A stretch of 64,000 nucleotides of DNA from Flavobacterium terrigena (GCF_900108955.1 NZ_FNYA01000003.1:186001-250000); one strand, 5' to 3'. Counted from the first letter of the stretch, positions 1 through 9,315 are shown. Numbers and translations are program-made. Notes: generated from the letters alone by a model not told the origin.

Positions 1-1246
1 CCGCAATACAAACCATAGTGAAGGCAAATAAAGTACCAAAACTTGTCATGTCAGCTAATTTATTAATTGGAGTGAAGGCAGCAACAATAGCTATAAATCC
101 TCCTAAGATCATTAAGTTATTTTGTGGAGTTCCAGATAATGGATTAATTTTAGAGAAAACAGAAGGAATTAATCCATCTTTAGACATTCCTAAGAAAATT
201 CTAGATTGTCCCATAATCATTACCATTAATACTGAAATTAAACCAATAGTTGCAGCAATAGTAATAATGTAACCTGCCCAAGCTTGTCCAGCAATATCAA
301 AGGCATAAGCTACTGGCGCTTTAATTGCTTCTGGATATTTTCCAAGTGGATTAAAATCGTGGTAACTCATCATACCTGTTAATACTAAAGAAACTAAGAT
401 ATAAAGAACTGTACATACTAATAATGAAGCAATAATTGCGAAAGGAACATCTTTCTTAGGGTTGATCGCTTCACCTGCTTGAGTTGAAACGGCATCGAAA
501 CCTACATAAGCAAAGAAAATTGCTGCAGCTCCAGAAACAATACCACCAACACCGTATGCTTTATGCGTTCCAGCTTTGTCAACAATTTCAGCAACTTCTG
601 GAATAAATGGTGTCCAGTTGTCAGTATTTATAAAGAAAGCACCAGCGATAATTACGAAAATAACAGCAGAAACTTTTAAAATTACAATGAAGTTATTTGC
701 GTTAGCCGCACTTTTTGTTCCTTTAATTAAGATAGAAATTACAAACAATACAATTAAAAACGCAGGTAAATTCATTGAAAACCCTTCACCTGTATAACTT
801 GCAGGGTCTGTAGTTAGCCAATCGGGTAGCTTGATACCAAACATTTTGAGCAGTTTATTAAAATATCCAGACCAAGAAACGGCAACCGTCATGGATCCCA
901 TGGCATATTCTAAAATTAATCCCCAACCTATAATCCAAGCGAAAACTTCACCAATTGTTCCGTAAGCATAAGCATAAGCAGAACCTTCTACTGGTAAAAT
1001 AGAAGCAAATTCAGAATAACATAATGCAGCAAATACACAAGCAATACCTGCAATAATAAATGAAATTGCTAATGCTGGTCCAGCGTGATAGTAAGCTCCT
1101 GTTCCGGTAAGTACAAAAATACCACCACCAATAATAGCTCCAATTCCAATTGCTGTTAAGCTCCATTTACCTAGAACTCGCTTTAATTCACTTTTTTTCA
1201 TATCCGCTTCAAAAGCTGATACTGGTTTAACTCTCCAAATAGACAT
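1..1246 (-). CDS. APC-family amino-acid permease (3' end outside window)
   Basis: Translating the minus strand from an ATG at 1246 gives an open frame that runs off the window edge (about 415 residues visible). After a short cytoplasmic N-terminus comes a glycine-rich first membrane helix, GIGAIIGGGIFV, the hallmark of APC-superfamily amino-acid/polyamine/cation transporters. Many hydrophobic helices follow, including SEFASILPVEGSAYAYAYG, which resembles the cationic amino-acid transporter (YfnA/CAT-like) branch. It should act in the inner membrane as a secondary amino-acid carrier. The substrate cannot be told from sequence. It is the first gene of its unit: the region upstream (1247-1317) separates it from the end of the patatin gene on the same strand. 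The C-terminal helices lie outside the window. Confidence 0.85.
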   Translation of the reverse strand, partial: MSIWRVKPVSAFEADMKKSELKRVLGKWSLTAIGIGAIIGGGIFVLTGTGAYYHAGPALAISFIIAGIACVFAALCYSEFASILPVEGSAYAYAYGTIGEVFAWIIGWGLILEYAMGSMTVAVSWSGYFNKLLKMFGIKLPDWLTTDPASYTGEGFSMNLPAFLIVLFVISILIKGTKSAANANNFIVILKVSAVIFVIIAGAFFINTDNWTPFIPEVAEIVDKAGTHKAYGVGGIVSGAAAIFFAYVGFDAVSTQAGEAINPKKDVPFAIIASLLVCTVLYILVSLVLTGMMSYHDFNPLGKYPEAIKAPVAYAFDIAGQAWAGYIITIAATIGLISVLMVMIMGQSRIFLGMSKDGLIPSVFSKINPLSGTPQNNLMILGGFIAIVAAFTPINKLADMTSFGTLFAFTMVCIA

Positions 1247-1317
1247 AAAGTAATAATTTTTTTAGTTGCGTCAAATATAGGATATTTTCATTTAATTAAC
1301 CAAATCAAAATTTTTAA

Positions 1318-3567
1318 TTAAAAAGTGAAGCCTAAATTAAACCAAAAAGCAGAGAAATGTGTTTCAGGTGACCAAGTATATTTAATTTCAACTGGACCAA
1401 TAAGTGTATCTAATCCGTAACCTAATCCAAACCCTGTAAAGGAAGGCTTGTTTAACCAAGTTTTTGTGGCATTAAATATAAAATCGCCCACAATTGATGC
1501 GTTGTAAGTAAAGTTCACGTGGTTCTTTTTGTAAAATTCAAAATCAATAACAGAACTAGCTTTCACATAAGAATTTCCACTTAAGCTTAAAAAATCGTAA
1601 CCGTAAAAAGAACGAATATTGTTGGTGTCTTTAAATCCATTTCCACCTAAAACAAAATCGAAATAAGGTAAAGCAGAATATCCAACTTTAAACCCACCTT
1701 CGTTTTGAATAATTACAGAAATTTTTTTTATGGGTTCAAAAGCAATCGCCATATCGGCTTTTGCGATAGAAAACTTAGTAAATTGATTCGTATAATCAGA
1801 AGAATGGAAGTAATAATTAAAATTACTTTTAAAATACCATCCTTTTTTTGGAAAAAATTTATTGTCAAACGTATCGTGATTTAAATATCCAAAAAACGAA
1901 AAATAATTACTGTTTTCTATTGTTTTGTTAGCTTGGGGTAAGTTTTCCGATTTTAAATTTAAATGTTGGTGTTCTAAACCACCTCCAATATTATATTTTC
2001 TTAGGAAAACAGTCTGAAGAAAGATTCTATTATTTAAACTAGAATAATCTAAATTTATTTTTTCTAAATTACTGTTTAAATAATTTTTAATTCCAAATGA
2101 ATTATTTACGTTTTTATTAAATTTACTCAAACTTGAAGAGGCTCCAAAACTAAAATAATAACCATTGTCAATTAAATAATTGAAATCGTATCTGAAATTA
2201 TCTCCTAAAATTATATCTAACGAAACCATGTCATTTTTAGATAATAATTTTTTATGTGTAATGTTTATCAAAGCTGCACTTTTAAATAATTCATCATAAT
2301 GTAATGCGAATTTTAAAAAAGTATTGATTCTGTTTTCTCTTAAACTGATAAAAACATCTTTATCATTAAACTGATATTTTACCGAACTAAAGTTTTGTGT
2401 ATTGTTTAAATTTTGAATCCCATTTTGAAAATGTTCGAAACTAATTTTAGAATTAGGCTTAAAACGTAATTTTCCTAAAACATAAGCTCTAGTGTAGTTT
2501 TTAAGTTCTGTAAAGCCAATGTTTCCAATATTTATTGAATCTTTCACATGAGAAAGCTCTGGTTTTTGATACGCTGGATTTTGAAAAACTGAAAGTTCAG
2601 TTAAGAATTTTTTAGCGGCATTTTCTCCATTTTCAATTATTTTTTTTCCGTTTTCGAAAGACAAAACGTTGAAACCTTTAATATCTGGTTTGATATAAAT
2701 GTCAGTAAGTTTTCGCTTACTTTCCATTTGAGATTGTGTATTGAAATTAGACATTTGACTAAAAATAGTCGTAATTCCTTGTAAATCTTTTCGAGTTCTT
2801 AATTCTTCTTGAACATCTACACCAATAACAAAATCGGCACCTAATTCTCGCAATTTCTCAACAGGATAATTATTGGTTACGCCACCATCAACTAATAGTC
2901 TCCCATCAATTTCAATTGGATAAAAAATAGTTGGAATAGAACTACTTGCCACTAAAGCTTGCGGAAAAATTCCTTTATCTAACACGACTTGTTGTCCCGT
3001 TTCAATGTCGGTTGCCATACAGAAAAAAGGAATCGGAAGCTTTTTAAAATCACGAGTATTTCTTACGTGATAACTGATTTTTGAAAGAAAATTGAAATTA
3101 TACAAACCTTTAGAAAGTGCGTTTGGCGTTTCTAATTTCAGATTTTTAAAAGGTAAAACCAGCGCATAAATATCGTCATTTCTTTTATTGATAAGAATTT
3201 TAGATTTTCTCGGAATGTTATCTTGAACTAAATCATCAATAGTTAATGTTTTGAAAATAGAATCGAGTTGTTTTCCAGTATAACCTGAAGCATACATACC
3301 GCCAACAATAGCGCCCATACTGGTTCCGCCAATATAATCGATTTTAATCCCTAAAGAATCTATTACTTTTAAAACACCAATATGCGCCAAACCTTTTGCA
3401 CCACCACCAGAAAGTACCAATCCAATTTTTGGTTTTTTTGTGGTTTCTTGCGCATTTGAATTTGAAGGTAAAAGTAAAAAGGTAAAAGTAAAAAGTAGGA
3501 TATAAGTAAACTTACCAATTAAGCAATTTACTTGGTTCTTTTTACTTTCTACTAGGTATTTTATCAT
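1318..3567 (-). CDS. Patatin-like phospholipase fused to an outer-membrane beta-barrel
   Basis: 749 residues. A signal peptide (hydrophobic stretch around residues 22-34, then NSNAQ) precedes a patatin domain with oxyanion loop GGGAKG (54-59), nucleophile motif GGTSMG (Ser83) and catalytic DGG (Asp227). These form the Ser-Asp dyad of patatin/RssA lipases. After about residue 340 the sequence changes to a POTRA-like stretch and then a barrel rich in alternating aromatic strands, ending in FWFNLGFTF with a terminal Phe as in Omp85/BamA-type barrels. The plan matches PlpD-like (type Vd) proteins and their Bacteroidota relatives, so an outer-membrane phospholipase is inferred. The start lies 3 bp after the uvrC stop, so the two genes are probably cotranscribed. 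The n-region of the signal peptide is unusually long (about 19 residues), and the signal-peptide coding DNA contains a 14-bp perfect tandem repeat. Confidence 0.88.
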   Translation of the reverse strand: MIKYLVESKKNQVNCLIGKFTYILLFTFTFLLLPSNSNAQETTKKPKIGLVLSGGGAKGLAHIGVLKVIDSLGIKIDYIGGTSMGAIVGGMYASGYTGKQLDSIFKTLTIDDLVQDNIPRKSKILINKRNDDIYALVLPFKNLKLETPNALSKGLYNFNFLSKISYHVRNTRDFKKLPIPFFCMATDIETGQQVVLDKGIFPQALVASSSIPTIFYPIEIDGRLLVDGGVTNNYPVEKLRELGADFVIGVDVQEELRTRKDLQGITTIFSQMSNFNTQSQMESKRKLTDIYIKPDIKGFNVLSFENGKKIIENGENAAKKFLTELSVFQNPAYQKPELSHVKDSINIGNIGFTELKNYTRAYVLGKLRFKPNSKISFEHFQNGIQNLNNTQNFSSVKYQFNDKDVFISLRENRINTFLKFALHYDELFKSAALINITHKKLLSKNDMVSLDIILGDNFRYDFNYLIDNGYYFSFGASSSLSKFNKNVNNSFGIKNYLNSNLEKINLDYSSLNNRIFLQTVFLRKYNIGGGLEHQHLNLKSENLPQANKTIENSNYFSFFGYLNHDTFDNKFFPKKGWYFKSNFNYYFHSSDYTNQFTKFSIAKADMAIAFEPIKKISVIIQNEGGFKVGYSALPYFDFVLGGNGFKDTNNIRSFYGYDFLSLSGNSYVKASSVIDFEFYKKNHVNFTYNASIVGDFIFNATKTWLNKPSFTGFGLGYGLDTLIGPVEIKYTWSPETHFSAFWFNLGFTF
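3467..3494. repeat. 14-bp perfect tandem duplication in signal-peptide coding region
   Basis: GGTAAAAGTAAAAA occurs twice head to tail (3467-3480 and 3481-3494) inside the 5' end of the patatin/barrel gene. The unit is not a multiple of three, so gain or loss of a copy would shift the reading frame within the signal peptide. Confidence 0.8.
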
Positions 3568-3570
3568 GTG

Positions 3571-5361
3571 TTATTCTTTTTTGTAAAAGTCGGTAATTTT
3601 TTTCGCTTTTGAAAGTCCAATTATGTCAGAAATTTCTTTTTCTGTGGCTTCTTTTAATCTTTTTACACTTTTGAAGTGAGAAATTAATGTAATCATGGTT
3701 TTTTCGCCAATTCCAGGGATATTTTCCACCGAAGAATTTAAAGCTGCTTTACTTCTTTTGTCTCTATGATGTGTGATTCCAAAACGGTGTGCTTCGTTTC
3801 GTAATTGTTGAATAATTTTCAGTGTTTCACTTTTCTTATCTAAATATAAAGGAATCGGATCATCAGGATAAAATAATTCTTCCAAACGTTTCGCAATTCC
3901 AATTATGGCAATTTTTCCTCGTAAACCTAAATCTTCCAAACTTTTTAAAGCAGAAGACAATTGTCCTTTTCCACCATCAATAATGATTAATTGTGGTAAC
4001 GATTCCTTTTCATCCAATAGCCTTTTGTATCTTCTGTAAACGACTTCTTCCATGGAAGCAAAATCATTCGGACCTTCAACTGTTTTGATATTAAAATGAC
4101 GATAATCTTTTTTACTCGCTTTTCCATCTTTAAAAACCACACAAGCGGAAACCGGATTGGTTCCTTGAATGTTCGAATTATCAAAACATTCAATATGTCG
4201 AGGTTCTACAGAAAGGCGTAAATCTTTTTGCATTTGCGCCATAATTCTATTGGTATGACGATCAGGATCTACAATTTTTATTTGTTTGAGTTGGTCTAAA
4301 CGGTAATATTTGGCATTGCGTTCCGACAGATTTAAGATTTCTTTTTTGTCTCCTAATTTTGGAACAGTCACTTTTATCGTTTCTCCTAAATCTATTTCAA
4401 AAGGTACGATAATTTCTCGAGATGTTAAAAAGAATCGTTCTCTAATTTCAACAACCGCTAATTCTAATAATTCTTGGTCGCTTTCGTCTAATTTTTTCTT
4501 CAACTCTAAAGTATGTGAACGAATAATAGCACCATGAGAAATCTGTAAAAAATTCACATACGCCATCGTTTCATCTGAAATAATTGAAAACACATCAATA
4601 TTGGTAATCTTCGGATTTAAAATCGTCGATTTCGCCTGATAGTTTTCTAAAACTTCAATCTTATCTTTTATTTTTTGTGCTTCTTCAAACTTCATTTCCG
4701 AAGCTAAAACCTGCATGTGATTTTTGAAATCTTTTAAACTTTCTTTGAAATTTCCTTTTAAAATTTCTCGAATGGCCGTAATTTGAGTTTGATAATGTTC
4801 TTGTGTTTCCAAACCTTCGCAACCGCCTCGACAATTTCCAATATGATATTCTAAACACACTTTATATTTTCCAGCACGAATATTGGATAACGACAAATCG
4901 AAATTACAAGTTCGCAACGGATACAATTCTTTAATTAAATCTAATAACGTGTTTACGGTTTTAAAACTGGTGTACGGACCAAAATATTCCGAGCCGTCTT
5001 TTACCATTTTTCGGGTTGGAAAAACTCTCGGAAAAGCTTCTTTTTTAATGCAAATCCAAGGATAAGTTTTATCATCACGAAGTAAAACATTATATCTTGG
5101 TTGTAAGGTTTTAATCAGATTGTTTTCTAACAACAAAGCATCGGTTTCTGTAGGAACAACAATGTGTTTGATGGTCACAATTTTTTTTACAAGTACCGAA
5201 GTTTTATAGTTTTCGTGATTTTTTTTAAAATACGATTGAACGCGTTTTTTTAAATTTTTTGCCTTACCAACATACAATATTTTATCTTCCTTATCGTAAT
5301 ATTGGTACACACCAGGATTATCGGGTAAGGTTTGTATTTGTAGTTCAAGAGGTGTTGGCAT
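3571..5361 (-). CDS. uvrC: UvrABC excinuclease subunit C
   Basis: 596 residues, the usual UvrC length. The N-terminal GIY-YIG nuclease (about 14-92: GVYQYY, then YVGKAKNLKKRVQSYF) makes the 3' incision. A UVR/UvrB-contact segment (about 205-240, KFEEAQKIKDKIEVLE) follows, then the RNase H-like 5' nuclease with ECFDNSNIQG (Asp394) and IIDGGKGQL. The protein ends in a helix-hairpin-helix DNA-binding region (IPGIGEKT). It works with UvrA and UvrB in nucleotide-excision repair in the cytoplasm. The start is set by MPTPLELQIQTLPDNPGVYQ, and the divergent hydrolase gene begins about 70 bp away. The patatin gene follows after 3 bp, an unusual operon partner. Confidence 0.97.
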   Translation of the reverse strand: MPTPLELQIQTLPDNPGVYQYYDKEDKILYVGKAKNLKKRVQSYFKKNHENYKTSVLVKKIVTIKHIVVPTETDALLLENNLIKTLQPRYNVLLRDDKTYPWICIKKEAFPRVFPTRKMVKDGSEYFGPYTSFKTVNTLLDLIKELYPLRTCNFDLSLSNIRAGKYKVCLEYHIGNCRGGCEGLETQEHYQTQITAIREILKGNFKESLKDFKNHMQVLASEMKFEEAQKIKDKIEVLENYQAKSTILNPKITNIDVFSIISDETMAYVNFLQISHGAIIRSHTLELKKKLDESDQELLELAVVEIRERFFLTSREIIVPFEIDLGETIKVTVPKLGDKKEILNLSERNAKYYRLDQLKQIKIVDPDRHTNRIMAQMQKDLRLSVEPRHIECFDNSNIQGTNPVSACVVFKDGKASKKDYRHFNIKTVEGPNDFASMEEVVYRRYKRLLDEKESLPQLIIIDGGKGQLSSALKSLEDLGLRGKIAIIGIAKRLEELFYPDDPIPLYLDKKSETLKIIQQLRNEAHRFGITHHRDKRSKAALNSSVENIPGIGEKTMITLISHFKSVKRLKEATEKEISDIIGLSKAKKITDFYKKE

Positions 5362-5430
5362 GAAGTGATATTTTTTACAAATTTAGATAATTTTATTTTT
5401 ACTATTTTAGCAAAAAACATATTTCGAGCA

Positions 5431-6390
5431 ATGCATAAAGAAATTACCATTTTTAACGAAACAATTTTACCTGGAGAAAGTAAAACAATTAACATGCAAA
5501 TTGGAAAATTGCATACCATGACCGATTTACATATTCCTATTATTGTAGAAAGAAGTAAAAAAGAAGGTCCAGTTGTTTTGTTAAGCGCAGGTTTACACGG
5601 TGATGAAATTAACGGAACAGAAATTGTAAGAGAATTGATTGTTCGAAAAATTAACAAACCAAAATGCGGAACTATTATTTGTATTCCAGTAATTAATATT
5701 TTTGGTTTTGTAAATCAAACCAGAGAATTTCCTGATGGACGTGATTTAAATCGAATTTTTCCTGGAAGTAAAACGGGTTCTTTGGCAAGTCAGTTTGCGT
5801 ATTATATCTTAAAAGAAATTGTACCACATTTAGATTATGCAGTAGATTTTCATGCTGGTGGAGCGAGAAGATTCAATGCGCCACAAATTCGAATTGTGCC
5901 AAATAATGAAGAACTAAAAATACTTTCTGATGTTTTTGGAGCACCTTTTACGTTGTATTCTAATAATATTTCAGGTTCGTTTAGAAGTTCGTGTGACAAA
6001 ATGGGTGTAAAAATGTTGTTGTTTGAAGGTGGAAAATCAGTTGATATTAATAATGAAGTTACTAAAGAAGCAGTTGAGGGCACAAAACGTTTTTTATCAC
6101 ATTTGAAAATGCTTCAACCAAAACATTCCGTTTCTGAACGACACAAAACCATTTACATTGAAAAATCAGATTGGATAAGAGCCAATTATTCAGGTATGTT
6201 TCACGGATTAAAATCTATTGGAAGTTTTGTAGAAAAAGGCGAATTAGTTGCCACCATTTCAGATCCTTTTGGAAAAGTGAGTCATAAACTAAAAGCACCA
6301 CAAACCGGATATTTAATAAATGTAAACGACGCACCAGTGGTATATCAAGGTGATGCTGTTTTTCATATTTCAAGTCAGTTGGAAGAATAG
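5431..6390 (+). CDS. Succinylglutamate desuccinylase/aspartoacylase-family zinc hydrolase
   Basis: 319 residues from the ATG at 5431. An in-frame start at 5365 is also open, but it would begin 4 bp from the divergent uvrC start and add a segment not expected for the family. The M14-like zinc site is visible: HGDE within LSAGLHGDEINGTE, and a downstream His in VDFHAGGARR. The C-terminus (VEKGELVATISDPFGK) is the beta-barrel-like tail seen in AstE/aspartoacylase-type proteins. Members remove acyl groups from amino acids or act on unknown amides, and the substrate is not predictable here. Neither the arginine-catabolic ast genes nor rimK are nearby in the window. Confidence 0.85.
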   Translation: MHKEITIFNETILPGESKTINMQIGKLHTMTDLHIPIIVERSKKEGPVVLLSAGLHGDEINGTEIVRELIVRKINKPKCGTIICIPVINIFGFVNQTREFPDGRDLNRIFPGSKTGSLASQFAYYILKEIVPHLDYAVDFHAGGARRFNAPQIRIVPNNEELKILSDVFGAPFTLYSNNISGSFRSSCDKMGVKMLLFEGGKSVDINNEVTKEAVEGTKRFLSHLKMLQPKHSVSERHKTIYIEKSDWIRANYSGMFHGLKSIGSFVEKGELVATISDPFGKVSHKLKAPQTGYLINVNDAPVVYQGDAVFHISSQLEE

Positions 6391-6464
6391 ATTAAAAACT
6401 AAACCTAACAATTATCATATTTTATTTCAGAATTGCCACCTAGATTTGCTTAAAAAATTTAGGT

Positions 6465-7703
6465 ATGCACTATTGGAAAAAATTGACTCCGCAACAAAGA
6501 CAAGATAGAATTGATGAAGCCTTGGTTCAAAATGTGAATTTTGCTACAGATACTTCTTTAGGATTTCCTGCTTCCCGTTTAGACAGTAAAGTATTTTATG
6601 AAGAAGCTCCTTTTTTGAGAGATGCGCCAACCATGAGAGCTTATGTTGCCAATCCAAATAACATTGGTTGTCATACTTTCGGGATTTCGGAAAATGCTTT
6701 TTATGGCACACAAGAAATTGAACGAGAAGTTTTAAATGTTTTAGCAGTTGATGTTTTTAAATTTCAACCCAATGAATTTGATGGTTATATTTCTCCAGGC
6801 GGAACTGAAGCTAACATTCAGGCAATTTGGGTGTTTCGAAATTATTTTTTCAATAAATTTAAGGCGAATCTGCACGAAATTGCCATTTTAGCTAGCGAAG
6901 ACACGCATTATTCTATTCCAAAAGCATCGAATTTATTACAAATTGATTGGATTTCTATTCCTGTTGATTTTAATTCGAGAGCCATTCAAAAAGACAAACT
7001 AGAATCTTTAATTGTAGAAGCTAAAAATAAAGGCGTAAAGTATTTTATAGCCATTTCAAATTTAGGAACAACCATGTTTGGTTCAGTAGATAATCCAAAT
7101 GAATATATTGAAGTTTTAGAGCAACATCAATTAGAATATAAACTACATATTGATGGTGCTTACGGCGGTTTTGTATATCCATTCAGTAATGAAAAATCCG
7201 ATATTAATTTCACTAATCCAAAAATCAGTTCCATTACCATTGATGCACACAAAATGCTACAAGCACCTTACGGAACTGGCGTTTTTATTTGTAGAAAAGG
7301 CTTAATTGAAAATGTGTTAACCAAAGAGGCTGAATATGTTGAAGGCATGGATTTAACTTTATGTGGAAGTCGTTCTGGCGCTAATGCCGTAGCAGTTTGG
7401 ATGATTTTATTTACCTACGGACCTTATGCTTGGTTCGAAAAAATTAGTGTTTTAATGATGCGAACACAGTTTTTAACTAAAGAATTAGACGCATTAGAAA
7501 TTGCCTATTACAATTGTCCGTTCATGAATATTGTGACGATTAAAGCAGAATTTGTTCCAGAAAAAATCGCTCATAAATATGGTTTAGTACCACAACAACA
7601 CAATGAAAACAACAAATGGTATAAAATTGTGTTGATGGATCATGTAGAAATCGAACATTTAACTAACTTTATAGACGAAATGAAAGCGTCTAAAAATGAA
7701 TAA
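6465..7703 (+). CDS. PLP-dependent group II-type amino-acid decarboxylase
   Basis: 412 residues. The cofactor lysine motif is SSITIDAHKMLQAPYGTG (Lys263), as in pyridoxal-dependent glutamate/histidine/aromatic amino-acid decarboxylases. Other family marks are YISPGGTEANIQAIW (phosphate loop) and LHIDGAYGGFVYPF (Asp contacting the pyridine nitrogen). The short length matches the histidine-decarboxylase-like, single-chain branch. The substrate (Tyr, Glu, His or Asp) is not assignable from these motifs. It overlaps the next gene by 8 bp, so translation is probably coupled to the folate cyclo-ligase gene. Confidence 0.88.
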   Translation: MHYWKKLTPQQRQDRIDEALVQNVNFATDTSLGFPASRLDSKVFYEEAPFLRDAPTMRAYVANPNNIGCHTFGISENAFYGTQEIEREVLNVLAVDVFKFQPNEFDGYISPGGTEANIQAIWVFRNYFFNKFKANLHEIAILASEDTHYSIPKASNLLQIDWISIPVDFNSRAIQKDKLESLIVEAKNKGVKYFIAISNLGTTMFGSVDNPNEYIEVLEQHQLEYKLHIDGAYGGFVYPFSNEKSDINFTNPKISSITIDAHKMLQAPYGTGVFICRKGLIENVLTKEAEYVEGMDLTLCGSRSGANAVAVWMILFTYGPYAWFEKISVLMMRTQFLTKELDALEIAYYNCPFMNIVTIKAEFVPEKIAHKYGLVPQQHNENNKWYKIVLMDHVEIEHLTNFIDEMKASKNE

Positions 7704-8271
7704 AAAAGAATTAAGAAAAAAGTATAAAGAATTACGACAAAATTTATCGGAAGAAAATATTGAAGAATTGTCTTTGCAAATTGCCAATCAACTTATTCGT
7801 TTGGATATTTGGGAATATAATTTCTATCATCTTTTTTTACCAATTGAAATTCAGAAAGAAGTCAACACCGAATATATTTTACAAGTTTTAGCCGGAAAAG
7901 ATAAAAACATCGTGATTTCTAAATCTGATTTCGAAAGCAGAGAATTGACACATTTTTTATTGACCGATAGCACAAAAATCAGTAAAAATGAATATGGAAT
8001 TCCAGAACCTATCGAAACAGAAATAAGCGGAATCGAAATCAATTCAAAAAAAATAGATGTGGTTTTTGTGCCGCTTTTAGCTTTTGACGAAAAAGGACAC
8101 CGAGTAGGTTACGGAAAAGGTTTTTACGACAAATTTTTATCGGAATGCAAGCCAGAAATCTTAAAAATTGGCTTGTCTTTTTTCGAATCTGAAAACCTAA
8201 TTTCAGATGTTTTAGCAACTGATATTCAGTTAGATTTATGTGTTACACCATCGAAAGTTTACAATTTTTAA
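7696..8271 (+). CDS. 5-formyltetrahydrofolate cyclo-ligase
   Basis: 191 residues, close to the family norm (about 180-200). The N-terminal helix MNKKELRKKYKELRQNLSEE and the C-terminal motif GHRVGYGKGFYDKFL are diagnostic of the MTHFS/YgfA family. The enzyme converts 5-formyl-THF to 5,10-methenyl-THF with ATP, returning folate to the one-carbon pool in the cytoplasm. It starts inside the 3' end of the decarboxylase gene (8-bp overlap). PurN and the PurF-like enzyme elsewhere in the window belong to connected one-carbon/purine chemistry but are not in the same operon. Confidence 0.93.
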   Translation: MNKKELRKKYKELRQNLSEENIEELSLQIANQLIRLDIWEYNFYHLFLPIEIQKEVNTEYILQVLAGKDKNIVISKSDFESRELTHFLLTDSTKISKNEYGIPEPIETEISGIEINSKKIDVVFVPLLAFDEKGHRVGYGKGFYDKFLSECKPEILKIGLSFFESENLISDVLATDIQLDLCVTPSKVYNF

Positions 8272-8304
8272 TGTTAAAGTAAACGGCAATTACATATATT
8301 TTCT

Positions 8305-8312
8305 TACATTTG
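8305..8312 (+). promoter_or_regulatory. -7 box (TACATTTG) for the small membrane protein gene
   Basis: TACATTTG matches the Bacteroidota -7 consensus TANNTTTG and lies 25 bp before the ATG at 8337. No clear TTG -33 box was seen at the usual spacing. Confidence 0.4.
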
Positions 8313-8336
8313 ATTTTCTAACTAAAAAACTAAACT

Positions 8337-8753
8337 ATGATTCAATCTATTCATTCTACGTTAGCTTATGCTGTTTTAGCAGTATTAGTAATTGCAGTAA
8401 TAAATGCTTTTTTAGGACTTTCATCTAAAAGAAATTTCACAAAAAACGACAGAAGTTTGTCTTTAGTGGTGTTGATTTTAAGTCACATTCAACTAGTTGT
8501 TGGTTTGGTTTTATGGGTAACTTCTCCATTAGGAAAAGACGCTTTGAGTCAAATGAGTAATGCAGCTTTACGATTAACTGCCGTAGAACATCCTTTAATA
8601 AATATTATTGCAATTGTATTAATTACTATAGGTTGGAGTAAACATAAAAAAGAAGAAAGTAGCAACGGAAAATTCAAAAAAATTGGAATTTTTTACGCTT
8701 TAGGTTTACTATTATTCTTGTCAAGAATTCCTTGGTCGAATTGGATGGCATAA
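8337..8753 (+). CDS. Small four-helix inner-membrane protein of unknown function
   Basis: 138 residues. Hydrophobic segments lie at about 8-28, 41-61, 86-100 and 114-128. Histidines sit at or near helix ends (His6, His50, His85, His103), with Arg79 and an EHP motif at 84-86. This arrangement recalls small membrane cytochrome-b-like proteins of Bacteroidota, and haem ligation by His50/His85 is possible but not shown. No signal peptide. The gene stands alone between the cyclo-ligase and RlpA genes, with its own -7 box and a terminator. I do not recognise a specific function. Confidence 0.7.
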   Translation: MIQSIHSTLAYAVLAVLVIAVINAFLGLSSKRNFTKNDRSLSLVVLILSHIQLVVGLVLWVTSPLGKDALSQMSNAALRLTAVEHPLINIIAIVLITIGWSKHKKEESSNGKFKKIGIFYALGLLLFLSRIPWSNWMA

Positions 8754-8777
8754 TTTTTGCCAAACCAATAAAAAAAT

Positions 8778-8812
8778 AAAAAGAAGTAAGTGGGAATTTG
8801 CTTCTTTTTTAA
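8778..8812 (+). terminator. Rho-independent terminator after the small membrane protein gene
   Basis: AAAAAGAAG (8778-8786) pairs with CTTCTTTTT (8801-8809), followed by T residues. It sits 25 bp after the stop at 8753. The stem is AT-rich and probably modest. Confidence 0.6.
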
Positions 8813-8823
8813 TCTTATACCAA

Positions 8824-9279
8824 ATGAAGATGAAGAAATTTATATACTTATTACCGCTTTTGGTTGTGCTTTTTTTTCAGAAGGAAAATTTAAAAATGAC
8901 ACCTTCAAAAGAAAAACAAAAAACAAAAGTTGTCGATACCATTAAAAATGACACCTTAAAAGCAGCTGAAAAATTAGAAATGTATCATAAAGGAGCACAC
9001 GCCTCTTATTATGCTAATAAATTTAACGGCAGAAGAACCGCAAGTGGTGCTCGATTTAACAATAACGACATGACATGCGCTCACCGAAAATTACCTTTCG
9101 GAACCAAACTAAAAGTTACAGGTGTTAAAACTAAAAAAGTGGTTTATGTTACGGTCACAGATCGTGGGCCATTCGTAAAAACAAAACATATCGATTTATC
9201 TAGAAAAGCTTTTATGGCTGTCGCACCAAAATCTTACGGCGGACATATAGAAGTAGATTTAGAAATTGTGAAGAAATAA
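8824..9279 (+). CDS. RlpA-like septal-ring lytic transglycosylase-family protein
   Basis: 151 residues. An N-terminal hydrophobic segment (about 4-18) acts as signal peptide or anchor. A double-psi beta-barrel domain follows (about 58-148) with ASYYANKFNGRRTASG, THE-like TCAHRKLPFGT and VTVTDRGPFVKTKHIDLS; the DRGPF and DLS elements carry the catalytic or structural Asp of RlpA. It should act on peptidoglycan in the periplasm. The SPOR domain found in E. coli RlpA is absent, which is common for short Bacteroidota homologues. Two ATGs (8824, 8830) are equally plausible starts. A hairpin shared with the convergent CYTH gene ends it. Confidence 0.9.
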   Translation: MKMKKFIYLLPLLVVLFFQKENLKMTPSKEKQKTKVVDTIKNDTLKAAEKLEMYHKGAHASYYANKFNGRRTASGARFNNNDMTCAHRKLPFGTKLKVTGVKTKKVVYVTVTDRGPFVKTKHIDLSRKAFMAVAPKSYGGHIEVDLEIVKK

Positions 9280-9281
9280 AA

Positions 9282-9315
9282 AAAAAGCCTTTTACCAAGT
9301 AGTAAAAGGCTTTTT
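9282..9315. terminator. Bidirectional terminator between rlpA-like and CYTH genes
   Basis: A 14-bp stem (9282-9295 with 9302-9315) has core GCCTTTTAC/GTAAAAGGC, a 6-nt loop, an A-run on the left and a T-run on the right. The convergent CYTH stop codon (9292-9294) lies inside the stem. Confidence 0.88.

Noticed and set aside
18..797. Two plus-strand open frames (84 and 73 codons) at the window start
   Set aside because: They lie antisense to the amino-acid permease, whose frame on the minus strand has clear family motifs.
5250..5657. Minus-strand 135-codon frame across the uvrC/hydrolase divergent region
   Set aside because: It overlaps both recognised genes in other frames and has no family features.
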